Assembly (NCBI GenBank): GCA_018417955.1
Contig: JACTVC010000027.1
Location: forward strand, 124,001 to 188,000
Source of the DNA: Laccaria trichodermophora
Lineage: Eukaryota > Basidiomycota > Agaricomycetes > Agaricales > Hydnangiaceae
Direction of reading: 5' to 3'
DNA: 64,000 nt
The notes below the pieces were generated by a model that saw only the letters and a program-made list of their open reading frames with translations, searched no databases and was not told the DNA's origin. The first letter of the stretch is position 1. Every line of letters begins with the position of its first letter. Made by a program: the position numbers and the translations under genes. Positions 23,901-35,576 of the stretch are shown in pieces.

Positions 23901-24634
23901 ATGCCAAGACTGGGAGGGCAATCGTCATAATCCCATTTATATCGATGAAGGGAGGCTGCTAATGGTACGCTCCGTGCCAAAGTACGATCTTATGACACTA
24001 AACATACATCTTCAATTTCAGCTCGTCACAGAGAAAACGAAAATAATTGGGGCTCGTGAAGTCCAGTTTCAACCCACTCTCTATCCTTCATCTCCGCCCC
24101 CTCTCTATTGATGCACGCCCGTCTCTTGATGGGCTCCATCTCGTTTCTGGCCTTTGCGACGGGGTATCCGTATTCCTCGGTACACTAGAAGCTCTCGCCT
24201 CTTTGAAAACACCTCCACACACGGCGGGGGTGCTGGGATACGGTACCATGGTGTGGACGTCCAGAAAGGAGAGCCGCAGAGATGGTTGGCATCTCTGGCC
24301 GGGCTCTGGGAAATATAACGTCGAGTTTCATGGTCATCACATCTGATTAACAGAATATCAATGTCGGCCTGAGCCTCAAATTCGAAGCGAAGGCTTGACT
24401 ATTCTGAGAAAGAGGGCCGGCATTGGGAGTAGTGAGAGGGCAATTGGGCAGCGCCTCCCAGGTGACTCCCTGCCCTCATCCACAAATCTTTCCAAACTGA
24501 CTAGGAGATGGATACCCAGCACCCGAGCACATCATGCCCAACCCCAACCGTCGCCGATGGGGACACGTCCACGGTCGCGGCAGGCCCCTAATGCCAATCC
24601 TCATCACCATCTGTGGCACCGCCTCCTCTAACTA
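23901..24634. other. short open frames, no recognised gene
   Basis: Holds a fragment GYGTMVWTSRKESRRDG followed by GWHLWPGSGKYNVEFHG near 24235-24340 that looks coding. I cannot place it in a family or join it into a gene. Confidence 0.25.
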
Positions 24635-24830
24635 ATAGCATGCCGATGCGGCCTTTGATGAGCAGTATGAGCGGTCTCTGGAGGAGAAGGTGGAGCAGGG
24701 TTGTTACAAGGTTGCCATCCTTTCGTGATTCTGAAGTGAAGTTGGGCTGACAAGGATATACCAGACCGAAATGGGTGATCTGATCTACCGTAGCGTTGAA
24801 TGCCTGCAATGGGTCATGCATCATCCTTGG
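24635..24830 (+). repeat. segmental duplicate, copy C (partial)
   Basis: Third copy of the unit, keeping GATGAGCAGTATGAGCGGT, the GTTGCC ... CTGACAAG intron-like interval and CCGAAATGGGTGATCTGAT, then diverging. Only the 5' part is recognisable. Confidence 0.55.
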
Positions 24831-26735
24831 AGTCCGGAGGGTGCAGAGAAGGAAACGGAACATGCGATTCGGATGCATTTGCCTGGTTCCTCGAACGCGA
24901 CGTGCCTCCTTTGTCGAGGACATCTGAGATATGGAAATTCCGGCAGTCCGGCGGATTGGCGGATCCGGCGTGCCAAACATGTGCACATCGCCAAGTCACG
25001 TTGCTCAAGCACTCATGTCTACACGCAGGCCTCTTTCTTTACCTGCTTCACTTCTGGAACCCATCCCTAACCTCGAGCATTGGCAATACCTCGTTCAACC
25101 TGACGTGCGTCATATGTTTGTGTGCTTATCGAGGGACTAACCAACAGCACGGTTTTAGGCGAACACTTCTGGGACACAACACCCACACGGTTCGCCAAGC
25201 CCGACTCCCCTTCAACAATACCCAAGGCCACCGCTCTTTCATCTCCGAGATAGCCAGCGCGCGAGTGGACACGTCCGGTGGCGTCGAGTCAGCGCGGGAT
25301 CCTACCCATCCACCCCGCCTCTTCATCCCAGCCTTCACGCAGCCAACTCCCCACGCCCCACACACCCACGGGCCACATCTGCATCGAAAGCCATCGTCAC
25401 CGTTACGGGTGATTTGGGGGAATGGGCTATGTTGATTGATATGTCGACGATGGTGTCAGGCGGTCATCACCCAGTTGTCAGCCTTGTAGCTGACTATCTC
25501 CTCCCTTGTGTATTGTCGATACGCATCTTTTCATGCTCTCAGCGTTGTAGGATCAGAAAACGTATGCACGACAGAATTATGATTAATCTAAGTACATTGA
25601 ATAACGACGCCTTAAATAATTGCTAGCTTGAATGTTTGATCTAATGCAACTGACAAATCTCTCCGCCGGACGGCGGACGCGCGGAAATCCCAAATCCGAG
25701 ATTCTTTGCCTTTGTCAGAGGAGTTTCCTGAGGGTAGCAAGATTTCCTGCCTGGGCGTATATGGGGTGACTGCTGCGACCGAACCCAGTTTGTATCTGTG
25801 TTTCTGTACGTCTTTAAGTAATTCTGTGTCAAAGCGCGCTTTTGAACTCACCACCCCTGCAGGCTACAAATGCCAAACCTCCAGAACCCGCATCACCATT
25901 TGCGGCACCGCCTCCCAAACTAGATGGCGTGCACAATGCCCCGCCTGCTCCTGGACGAGGCTACTTCCCTAGAGATGGCAGGGGAGACTTTGTAAGTACC
26001 TAAATTCCGTGGGGCTTCACGGGCCGACCGTGGCCGAGGAGGGCGAGGCGGGGATCGAGGATCTTTTAAGGCTCCCCTGCTTTGATTCTTCGCCACTGCT
26101 ATCCGAATGTACTGGGGTACCTCGGTCGGGTCTTTGTATCTGCCATAACTTGCTTGGAGTTTGTATTTCTCACCAGAGCCTGATAACAATGAAGATGAAC
26201 ATCTAAACTGTCAGGGACGAATCAAGATGTGTTTTGTTTCCTTTCTTTCGAGCGCTCCACCTTGCTCCACGTAAGTACTTACATATCTATCTACCTATAT
26301 TGAGTTTTCCGGTGCGGGTCTAACACCGGTACCGCTGTCAAGTTTATGAAGACCGCCCTGGGGTGTGTGAATTTTTCATTATGATTGTTCACTTCCAATG
26401 ATGTTGACTTCTTCTACTTCCTTCAGCTCTCTTCGCCTTGGTGACTGTGGACAGCTGTCCCTCTCGGTCTCCCTTTGCCTGCTCTTTCACTTGAACTGGC
26501 AATCTATGTTACTGAAGGACCCCCCACTGCGTCTGCAGAGCGATCATGAAAACGAGCGCATTTGATCAGATTCGGTGGGACGAAAGGTACGGAGTCCACT
26601 TACATATGACAAAGTCAAGCTAATAATAACGGCATTTCCCCTCAGTGCCTCACCTTAACTCCGTGTACTTAACGGATGAGAAGAAGTTCAACGCGACTCG
26701 TAACTCCCGACTTCTAGTCCCAAGTTCCAACTATC
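24831..26735. other. region without recognised genes
   Basis: Several short open frames on both strands (for example 24800-25435) lack stops for up to 200 codons but show no domain and many overlap. Part of it may continue duplicate copy C. The last few hundred bases flank the SLATT gene. Confidence 0.3.
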
Positions 26736-27845
26736 ATGGATCCCCAGCGCCTTCCTCCTCTTCGGGCCCCCGAGTCCCCAATTCGCAACCCGGACAGCCT
26801 AGTGGTGCCTTCAACTTCGCAACCTCAGGCTAGATCAAACAACGGGGAAGATCCAGAAGCCCTGCAACCCCCTCAAATTGCTGCCACATCTCCCCGCAGT
26901 ACCCCCTCCGACGCACCTCTATCACCAGGTTCGGTACAAGAAAAGCATGAGGAGCCTGAGAACGATCCTTTCGAAACTCCGGAGCGACAGGCTAGTGTTT
27001 ATCATGGTACTACAGGGATCGACGCGCCGTTGCCTAGTGCTCGTTTTCCGGGGGAATATCAGGGTTCGAGGAAGGCAAGGACGAATGATACGCATGCGTC
27101 CATGACGAGGCGGTCGGCGATCGATTGGATAGTTCCTGTGGAGGAAAAGGTTTGTTCGATGTTGCCGATGGTGTTGGTTTGATCACGTGCTAATTGATCG
27201 TCCTTATTTATTCAAGCCAATCCGCCGACTCTCGGTTCGTGAGCGTCTACAACCGACGGTTGACGTAGCCAAAACTGAAAAGGCCAAGTTTGAGAATAAG
27301 GCGAGGATGACGGGTTACGCACTCAATATTGCTATCGGCCTGCAAGTCTTGCTTGGCTCTCTGACGACTGGGTTGTCCGCCGTTGCGGTGTCATCAGGAA
27401 AGCAGGGGAGTAGTATTCAGTCAATTGCTTATTTCTGATGACGACTTTTATTATTATTTCAGACTGCAGTTTCGACGACTATCCTTGGTATGTTGAGCCT
27501 TCTTCCATTCTCCCGCCGTGAACTTACTGAAGATGCATCTTTCTTGCATAGGCGCATTGGCGACCATGGTAGCCTCCTACCTCGCAAGAGCTCGTGGTTC
27601 GAACGAACCTGAACTCTCGATAGCTCGAACGAAAGAGTTGGAGCAATTCATACGTCAATGTGAGATTCTCCAGATGGATCATGGGCATGAGATGGGAGAT
27701 AAATTCGACAAAGAGTTGGAGAGATTAAGGTCGCGGTTTGAGGAGCTTTTGGGGAACACTGGGTGAGGGACGACGAAGTTGAATTCGATATGTTACTGAC
27801 GTTTGTCTTGCTAGGAATTCCGAACGGAAGTTGGCCCCTGTTTAG
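26736..27845 (+). CDS. SLATT-domain (fungal type) two-TM protein
   Basis: Exons 26736-27149, 27217-27387, 27463-27487, 27552-27762 and 27815-27845 give 283 aa. Residues 1-135 are Pro/Ser-rich and probably disordered. The rest carries the fungal SLATT signature: RERLQPTVDVAKTEKAKF, ARMTGYALNIAIGLQVLLG, LTTGLSAVAV, then ALATMVASYLARARGSNEPE and ARTKELEQFIRQCE. Two hydrophobic helices fit a 2TM membrane effector. In bacteria SLATT proteins accompany nucleotide-sensing SMODS/SLOG systems and are predicted pore-formers; the fungal role is unknown. The donor of intron 2 is uncertain: GTGTCA at 27388 keeps frame, whereas the better-looking GTAGTA at 27411 would shift it. No neighbouring NLR or nucleotidyltransferase is seen. 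Confidence 0.75.
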
Positions 27846-28872
27846 TGGAGGGGAGAACTTTCGGAAACCTATTTATCGCGGTTATGTTATTGCTTGACCT
27901 GAGGACGTTCTGTATTTCGAGAGTCTCGCGTGTATACATTTACTTTACCTTACTGGACTTAATATACACGGTATGAGTTCCTCAAACTCGCTGACAGTTT
28001 CCCAGAAGTTTGGCGTTGCTCTCAAGCACGGGATAGTGGACACGGCGTCCACAGGTCGAGCGCTCAATAGCAGGAGCTACTTGAGGTTCAGACATTGTTG
28101 TGCGGCATGCCAAGGCGTAGGAGGGAAATGCATTTGAGGAAGGTGAGGGGCTGAAGACAGGATACTCTTGTGTCTAGTGCTCTGTTTTGTTATGTGAAGC
28201 GCATGGATTGATTGATTTCGACTGCAAAAAAAACATGCATCCTTTTCTAATGAACGACGCAGATGGTCCTTATGAGTCACTAATAATAAAATGTACAAAG
28301 ATACGGCACGGAATAGGCAAAAGGCTCGTACTTACTACGGTGGTTCGGGTTCACATTGTGTTGGCTAACAGAAACGCGTCATCCTGCGATTGTGCGACGT
28401 TATTGAAAGTGACGAGATAAGCACCATAGCTGAGTTGATTGATGTGGTATTTCTGCGTAGACAGTCTGAAAGATCTTCGCCTTGAGCTTCTCCGAGAAGG
28501 AAGCAGGCAAGGATCAGGTGCCCTTTTGTCTATTGCATGGGCTTTGTAACCATCTGGAAAGTCAGTGTCAGCATAGAGGGCGATGGTGTCACCGCCATTC
28601 ATCGTAGTCTCACCGCCATCCTCTTCAGACAGTTCATGATTATCGAATTTTTCCGCTTGAACAACGCTTGAGAGAAGCCAAGGTTGTGGTGGCGGAACGG
28701 AGAGTCGATGCCGAACAAATTCCCACCCCAGCCATCACGCCACCAGCCAACGTTTTTTTTGATCTTCCCTTCTTCCTCACAGACGCTTCCAACGTCCCCG
28801 TCGTTTACATAACACCCACGCTCTTTACGCTCTCCCTCCTCCTCTTCTAAGCCTCCTCCTCCTTCTTCCACT
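27846..28872. other. intergenic, no recognised gene
   Basis: Includes the 3' flank of the SLATT gene and a CT-rich promoter-like stretch (about 28810-28870) just before the ATG at 28873. Minus-strand open frames here show no family resemblance. Confidence 0.35.
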
Positions 28873-29913
28873 ATGCGTTCAACACTCGCACTCTCCCTCC
28901 TCGTCTCAGCCTCCGTCGCTCAAGCTGCGCTGACCATCACCAACCCGACGTCGTCCAGCTGGTGGGGTACGTAACCCGCCTACGTGGCGAAGTGGTGGCT
29001 GACGAGCATGCCATTTTGAATGAGTATAGTTGCCAAATCGGCCAATGTCCTTTCGTGGACTTGCCAGGATTCGCCTTCTAACCAGTTCACTGTCTTGTAC
29101 GTTTCTTTTTTTTTTCGCCGTCCTACCGTCCCGCTCACCCTTTCATTCTTCTTTATATAGGATCAACTCTCCCGTACGTCTCTTTCTCCTACCCTTTTCT
29201 CCCTTCTCTTCCCCTGTCCCTTTCCCCTCCCTCTTCTCTCCTATCCTCCCTACCCCCCCCTCCCTCATCTTACCACACATCCATGCACGCAAACACTAAA
29301 ACCATCTTTGACAGTCAATGGCAGCCCCCCTAGCCATCATAGCCCAACAAAACAACTTTGACTGCTCCAAAACCATCACCCAAGACCAGGCCAGCCAAGC
29401 CGCAGGAACGGGGTACACAATCTTGCTCGCGGATCCATTGAATAATACCCATGTGCGTTTTTCGCTTTTTCTTCTGGATTCGTTCCATTGTTTTGCTACT
29501 TTGTGCATTTGTCACGTCACTGCGCCTGTTTCTTTACTCGCTTGTACACGCTTCTCCCTCCCCCCACCTCCGGCTCCTCGTCCCTTTCTTTGCCATTCCT
29601 CCCTCCCTCTCTTTCCCGCCTTGTCTTTCCCCTCGTTCCCATCTTCCCTCTCTTCCCAAACTTACCCTCCCCCCTCCTACAGGTCTACGCAACATCCGAA
29701 CCATTCGAAATCAAAGCCCTCGGCTCCGCCTACCCCTCCCAAGTCTCCTCCTCCGCCTCCTCAGGTGGCTCAGGCACCGCGTCCGGATCGGGCGCTTCAG
29801 CTTCCTCCACTTCGACTTCTAAGTCTGGCGCTGTTGGTGGTGGTATGCGCTTGGGTGGATTGGTGGGGATGGGGATGGGTGTTGTTGGGTTGGTTGTTGG
29901 TTTGGCGCTTTAG
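28873..29913 (+). CDS. secreted GPI-anchored Ser-rich protein, KRE9/KNH1-like domain
   Basis: Exons 28873-28966, 29030-29096, 29161-29173, 29315-29452 and 29683-29913 give 180 aa. Signal peptide MRSTLALSLLVSASVAQA is followed by LTITNPTSSSWW and NVLSWTCQDSPSNQF, the start of the KRE9/KNH1-type Ser-Thr-rich domain. NNFDCSKTIT and GYTILLADPLNNTHVY complete the domain. A Ser/Gly/Ala linker (about 125-155) leads to a hydrophobic tail LGGLVGMGMGVVGLVVGLAL, the expected GPI-anchor signal. Such proteins sit at the plasma membrane or wall, and yeast relatives affect beta-1,6-glucan; that role is only inferred here. Introns 3 and 4 (141 and 230 nt) are unusually long and almost pure pyrimidine. Confidence 0.8.
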
Positions 29914-30530
29914 GTTGGTGAAGTGGTTGGTGTGATGATGATGATGTTGTTTTTTTTGGATAGTTTCTTATTTCATACGGACTTTGTCCTGTCCTGTTTA
30001 CTCCTCGTATACCACCCACCATTGAACTCATTGTTTACGTTCAAATATTAGTGCATGTTCTGGCCTTCATGAGTTGTTGTACCAGACCTACGATTGGAAG
30101 GTCATGTAAAATAAGAGCATTCAGCTTGTCCGCCCATGTCGTCTCAATTCCTGTCAGTGAAACATTCAACATTTCAAATTGCAACCCTTGCGCACGGACG
30201 TCGCCACGACGCTGCGTTGATGTTTCGAAGCGTAAACTCTGCACACATATCCCAAAAACACGGGTAAGCAGGAAATGCAACTTCACCCCTACTAGTTAGT
30301 ACTCTGAATTCATTTTCTTCTTCTTGTGGACCCAACTAAAATACGAAGAATTGTCCCAGTATACGACGGTTCAACGTTCAACGTTTACAAAAAAAAAATC
30401 TTTTTACATAACGGAGTAGGCATTGGAATGGGATCTACATCCCAGGTGGGCTCTACATGTACAATTTCGTGTCGAGGTGTCGGTGATGCCATCACTCCCA
30501 TGTAATTAAAAAAAGAAACAACGTGAAAAC
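29914..30530. other. intergenic with short repeat-like stretch
   Basis: No gene recognised. The stretch near 30235-30330 (CACGGGTAAGCAGGAAATGC...) resembles 36280-36340, suggesting a dispersed repeat. Confidence 0.35.
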
Positions 30531-30623
30531 CTCTCTGTCTGGGAGTCGAACCCAGCTTTCGCGCGCACCGACTCAAATTGACGCCATGACAGGCGCGTGT
30601 ACTAACCGATATACTAACAGAGA
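30531..30623 (-). tRNA. tD(GUC): tRNA-Asp (GUC anticodon), intron-containing
   Basis: On the minus strand the 7-bp acceptor TCTCTGT pairs with ACAGAGA. The D arm is GTAT/GTAC, the T arm CTGGG-TTCGACT-CCCAG, and the discriminator is G. Anticodon stem CGCGC/GCGCG encloses CTGTCA with anticodon GTC, but the stem halves are separated by an extra ~19-20 nt directly after position 37, the canonical nuclear tRNA intron position. CCA is not encoded. Box A/B-like TAGTATATCGG and GGTTCGACTCC are present. Confidence 0.85.
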
Positions 30624-30660
30624 TTGTTTTGAGTAAAGTGCATCCAGTACTCGTGCACAG

Positions 30661-31347
30661 TATGGCTGTCCGTTTGGGTAAAAATTCCGCATATATATAT
30701 ATTTGTATGGCGTTTATTCTGCACAAAAAATACGCGCCCCCCAAATAGTAGTAAATGCCCGTATTAAAGTTGTTTGTAGATGCGCCGCCGAATAAAAGCA
30801 TGTGCCCCGCCGAATCAAATTTTTTTAAAATGACCTATTATACTATTTTGAATGCCCGAATTACATTTAAACAAGTGCCCCACTCAATTTGGTGTTGTGG
30901 AGTGAGGTGCCCCGCCGAATGTTGAGGTGCCGCGCGCCAAATCAAGTTTGGACTTTGTCAAAATTTGGTTGGGTCAACTATATTTTCGAGCTCAGGGGGT
31001 GGGGGAAGAAGATTGAATGTACAAATTTAGTATCGTTAGAATCGCATTAGTGTCCTCTGTCGATCTATTCATATTAGAGAAGCACCGGTTATAGTGTAGA
31101 TATTTTATCGCAGCAAAAGGCCTCTGGAAGATGTTGGAAGGGCCAGGCAAACAAAGGCAAATAGTCCAATAATTCTACGATTTCATGCTACAAAACATGG
31201 GGGAAGAAGCTTGAATGCTCAAACAAGCTGGAATCGTAATCTAGAAGCAATTTCGCTTCTACTGATACTAATTTTAAGAGCACCGGTGGTCTGTGGCCAA
31301 GCGACTTCAATACTCAGCTGTTTTGTCCAGGCTGTCACACTGTCACA
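30661..31347 (+). repeat. repeat S-R1, copy 1 (no 8.6-kb insertion)
   Basis: Bases 30661-30705 match 40337-40381 exactly, and 30706-31347 match 49015-49665 with few differences. The two halves that are split by the 8.6-kb TIR element elsewhere are therefore contiguous here. The sequence contains many degenerate GTGCCCCGCCGAAT-like units (30730-30940), as in subterminal regions of DNA transposons. No coding capacity. Confidence 0.75.
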
Positions 31348-31412
31348 AGTGTGATTTTTCGCGTCAATCACTGCATCGTCGCGTTGATTATTGTTTCTGT
31401 GGCATCCTCTCC

Positions 31413-32014
31413 ATGCCAGAATACCGGGAATGTCTGGCCCACTATCTTCTGCTTCAATACCTTCTCTCTTACTATGGCTATCCAAGTCTTAAGGTCCAAG
31501 CGCTTTGGGCAGATGCTTCAAAAAGCGAAGAGAAGTCTTCTGGAGCACAGGATGGCCATGTTGTCCAGCTGAAGAACACTTGCAACTGGAAGCGGGGCAA
31601 CAGGGGTGGCCAAACTCCCCTCTATCCTCCTATGTTTTCGTCTTCTAAGAAGAACCAAAACCCAGCCTCAATCAAGACATTGGAGCTCAAGAACTTCTCA
31701 ACTACTGGACGAGCTATTACTCTAAACTTTGGTGCTGCAGCATTAGAGGTGTGTTTTTTCTTGATTTCTTTGATAGACTAACTTACTTTTCTATCTCTAG
31801 ATGGCTTATCTAACTCATTGTTCAGTACAGTTTTACAAGAAGGAACAATGGGAGACATCGGTCAGAGTGGTGCCTAAGAAAGTGAGTTTTTGCTTCTCTT
31901 CTTACTTCTCATCATGCTTACATCTCTCCACAGGAAAGGAAGTTTCATGTCGCACTTGGGATTGAGTTTCCAGACTATGTTCTTGCCTTCTTATCAAATG
32001 ATCTCGTCATTCAG
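31413..32014 (+). CDS. unrecognised three-exon gene fragment, truncated by an LTR
   Basis: Exons 31413-31748, 31801-31881 and 31934-32014 all join in phase 0 with good GT..AG borders. The readable product is at least 166 aa: SKSEEKSSGAQDGHVVQLKN, TLELKNFSTTGRAITLNFG, MAYLTHCSVQFYKKEQWE, then ERKFHVALGIEFPDYVLAFL. The last donor GTAT at 32015 is followed after four bases by an LTR starting at 32019, so the rest of the gene is missing. No domain recognised and start uncertain. It lies directly downstream of repeat S-R1 and may belong to a mobile element. Confidence 0.45.
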
Positions 32015-33073
32015 GTATTGTGATATAGGATTGGAAGGGAATGCCCAGAGGCCATAGTCAAACAGTGGTATATAGCTAGATTTGGATATCTTACATAATA
32101 TATTGATCTTTTGTCTTGAACCACCACCTTGTCAGCAGTCTTGCCATCCTCTTGCACTACATGTAGTGCTTTGTATAACTGTACTTCCTACAGTATGCAT
32201 AATCATGTTGGGCCAGCTGAGTATCTTGTAACTGCTCATTGCTCACTCATGGGTGTTGATCCCAGATCCACCCATTCTTGCCTCCTCCTTCCCTCTTGGC
32301 TTCAGCTATGCGAGAAGTTCAGAGTGAACGCTTCACAATGGTGGGGGCACCGCGGACTTCACCAAAGCATGGTTGAAGTCTGCATTTCTTGGTAGAGGGA
32401 GAGCTGGAGAGTTGTGGGAATGTGCCAGCTCATCACAGGAGGAACCTTAGCATGGATGGTAGCTGCTGCTCGCGCTCTTCGCGGCGGGCTTACTACTTCA
32501 TGTGAAAGGGCTCATCCATCCTTCAGTTGGATGAACCATTGACTTTAGCTTGTGCTTGCACAGCAGGTTGAGGTTTGTTCGATTGGGGTGCTGTGCTGAC
32601 TCTGAGCAGCTGGGCTTTGGGATTTCGCGACTATGCGGCCTGAAGTCTACTGTGAGGAGAGTTCCTCTCACCTATGTCTGGATTTCGCGACTACGCGGCC
32701 ATTGACTTGGTGAGGAGGTTGCCCACAACCAGTGTTGCCTGCTGCTTTGCGCTGCTTCACTGTCTCTCAGACTCCACCTGTTCCTCAACCATTTCCCTTG
32801 TCTTTTAGCATCTAGGCCTCTCAAGAACAGCCAGATGTTCATTGACATCCCTCCAGTTCAGTCTGCTGCTCTGGAAATTATGTGCTATGCCCTACTATGC
32901 TTCTCTCCCAATCTTTGCTGTTTTCTTGCTTGAGGAATGAGTATTCTCATCCTCCTTACTTCTCTATGAACTCCCTGGAATGGCTCCTCTTGGTTTCTGA
33001 ATGGTTAGAAGGGTTTGGAGTGGTTTTGGGTTGGATGGGGTTGATGGGACATCAACATGGGACTTATTCACAT

Positions 33074-33710
33074 CATATCTCGCCAACCGACACCCCGATT
33101 GCTCTCGTCTCTTTTGCGCTGGAAAGTCCTCATTTACACCTTTCTTTGGACCCCCTGAACTCGCCAAACGGTCGCGTATTGGCTGCGCTTCACCTACTTC
33201 AGCCTGGTATGACCAAGATGAACATATTTCATCCGTTCTCGGCGAGAACCTCGTCGTTCCTTTTGTTCTTTGGCTTGTTTTGAAGCCACGGTCAATGCGC
33301 TTCTGGGAAGCCCTCATACGCGTCAAACGGACAAGCGGTTCTCGTGTCACAGCACCATCCCTCCAACAACCATTTGCATGTGACTTGTTCATGTCATATC
33401 TCGCCAACTGACGGTCGTATCGCTCTCATCTTTTTTGCGTTGGAAAGCCCTGATCCACACCTTCCTTTGGACTCCCTGAACTCGCCAAACGGTCACCTGT
33501 TGGCGGCGCTTCGCCTAGTTCAGTCTGGTATGACCAAGATGAACATATTTCGTCCGTTCTCGGCGAGATCTCGGTCGCCTCTTTCGTTCTTTGGTTCGTT
33601 TTGAAGCCACGGTCAATGCGCTTCTGGGAAGCCCTTATACGCATCAAATGGACGAGCGGTCCTTGTGTTACAGTGCCATCTCTTCAACAACCATTTCCCC
33701 ATTCCTATCG
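33074..33710 (+). repeat. tandem duplication, ~321-bp unit
   Basis: CATATCTCGCCAAC recurs at 33074 and 33395, and about 300 bp after each is alignable. The first copy keeps an open frame (for example MRFWEALIRVKRTSGSRV); the second has stops. It lies inside the LTR-flanked element. Confidence 0.7.
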
Positions 33711-34084
33711 TCATAACCCGCTCGCATCGGACGTTCTATAGCCCGTTTTGGACGTTGGATTCGTACCTTTCCGACGCACCTATTTACGTTGATAACGGAC
33801 AACAGCCTGGTCTGCAGTATGCATTTACTCCAGAACTGCAGTTTCTGGGTACTTCCTCTCTATCTCAACGACCACGGCTCGTCACAATACGCGAATTATA
33901 CCGTTGGAAAGGTGTCGTTCGTAGCTTTCGAACGGGTATTTGATCTCCAGGAACGGGCCAGAAATCACTACGCTATGCTCAAACACATTTTTGGCTACCT
34001 CAGGATCTCCCCTCTATTTGGGGCGTTAAGACTTGATTGGAGGACTCTTATGGGCAGGGGAGACACCTCAACTGGTTGAGAGTT

Positions 34085-34450
34085 GCTGCTCGCGCATTAC
34101 GCGGCGGACTCTTCTTCAGTCATGGTAACCTTCTGGCTCTCTCAGAAGGCTGATTGCTGCTCGCGCATTTCGCGGCGGATCGGTGTGGAGGAGTTGCAGC
34201 TCGCGCATTACGCGGCGGACTCTTCTTCAATCATGGTAACCTTCTGAGTCCCTCAGAAGTACTGATTGCTGCTCGCGAGTTACGCGGCGGATCAGTGTTG
34301 AGGAGTTGCTGCTCGCGCATTACGCGGCGGACTCTTCTTCAATCATGGTAACCTTCTGGCTCCTGATTGCAGCTCGCATGTTTTGCGGCGGATCAGTGTT
34401 GAGGAGTTGCTGCTCGCACATTATGCGGCGGACTCTTCTTCAATCATGGT
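34085..34450 (+). repeat. minisatellite, ~111-bp unit, about four copies
   Basis: GCGGCGGACTCTTCTTCA recurs at 34101, 34212, 34324 and 34425. Each unit has two related half-sites (CTGCTCGCGCATTACGCGG and CTGCTCGCG..TTCGCGGCGGAT) and GGTAACCTTCTG. A single similar half-unit lies near 32463. Confidence 0.8.
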
Positions 34451-35576
34451 AACCTTATAGATTGCTGCTTGTGTGTTGCATGGCCTGTGTCCACTCTGGG
34501 GGGCAAGATTTATGACAACATTTTTTTTTCTCTCCCCCTTTCCTTCAACCTCTCATCATTCCTACCCAACTGGCACCACCTCTACCTACTCTAACACCAA
34601 CTTAGGATCACGGCTTGTAATTTTCCACTGCACGATCTCTTCGCCTCTATCCTCCCTGGCTTGATTCTTGAGATTCGCACACTGGAAAAGTGGGGGGCTG
34701 TAGGGGAGTATAGGTGGAAGATGTGAGGAGAGGCGCAAGCCTCTATCCCATTACACGCTCCCCACGTCCAGACGACACACCACAATGGAAGCAAGCTACA
34801 TCATCTTGATGGGTAGAGGGAGTTGAGTTGGGATCAACGATCTGAGTGGAGAGGCGCAAGCCTCTATCACACTATACATGTCTTATACCCAGACCACAAG
34901 TATGATGGAAGCATGCTACACCATCTTGATGGGGAAAGGCAATGGAGTTGGGATGGATGACCTGGAAGCCATCCACTTGCATGGTTTCCCAGTACTCATG
35001 GTTATACATCACTGAAGAGAGAATGGGAGGATCATATGGGTATTTCTGGGTTAAGCTGGGAGCTTACAGTGACCAGCTTTCCAGATAGCAAATTATTTGG
35101 GGCCAAATTTTTTCTTTCTTTTATTCATCTTCTTTGCTTTGCTACCTTTTGGTCTCATTTTATCCTGATATTCACTCTGGGGGGCAAGAGGATTTCTATT
35201 CTATTATTCTTCCCCACCATTGTTTTCCTTACATGCCCTCTGGACATTGGGGGGCTTTGTGATATAGGATTGGAAGGGAATGCCCAGAGGCCATAGTCAA
35301 ACAGTGGTATATAGCTAGATTTGGATATCTTACATAATATATTGATCTTTTGTCTTGAACCACCACCTTGTCAGCAGTCTTGCCATCCTCTTGCACTACA
35401 TGTAGTGCTTTGTATAACTGTACTTCCTACAGTATGCATAATCATGTTGGGCCAGCTGAGTATCTTGTAACTGCTCATTGCTCACTCATGGGTGTTGATC
35501 CCAGATCCACCCATTCTTGCCTCCTCCTTCCCTCTTGGCTTCAGCTATGCGAGAAGTTCAGAGTGAACGCTTCACA

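Larger units (their letters stand above)
32019..35576. mobile_element. LTR-flanked element without recognisable gag-pol
   Basis: Direct repeats 32019-32337 and 35258-35576 are 319 bp, TG...CA bounded (TGTGATATAGG ... CGCTTCACA) and appear identical. A TGG-starting primer-site candidate lies at 32339. A G-rich tract ending GGGGGGC lies before the second LTR. The 2.9-kb interior has no retroviral motifs, only tandem repeats, so it would need enzymes in trans (LARD-like). The 5-bp flanks (GGTAT, TTTCC) do not match, which points to recombination or a flank deletion rather than a simple insertion. Confidence 0.75.

Noticed and set aside
32129..32395. Repeated open frame also at 35368-35655
   Set aside because: The shared part lies inside both 319-bp LTRs and has no domain; it is not treated as a gene.
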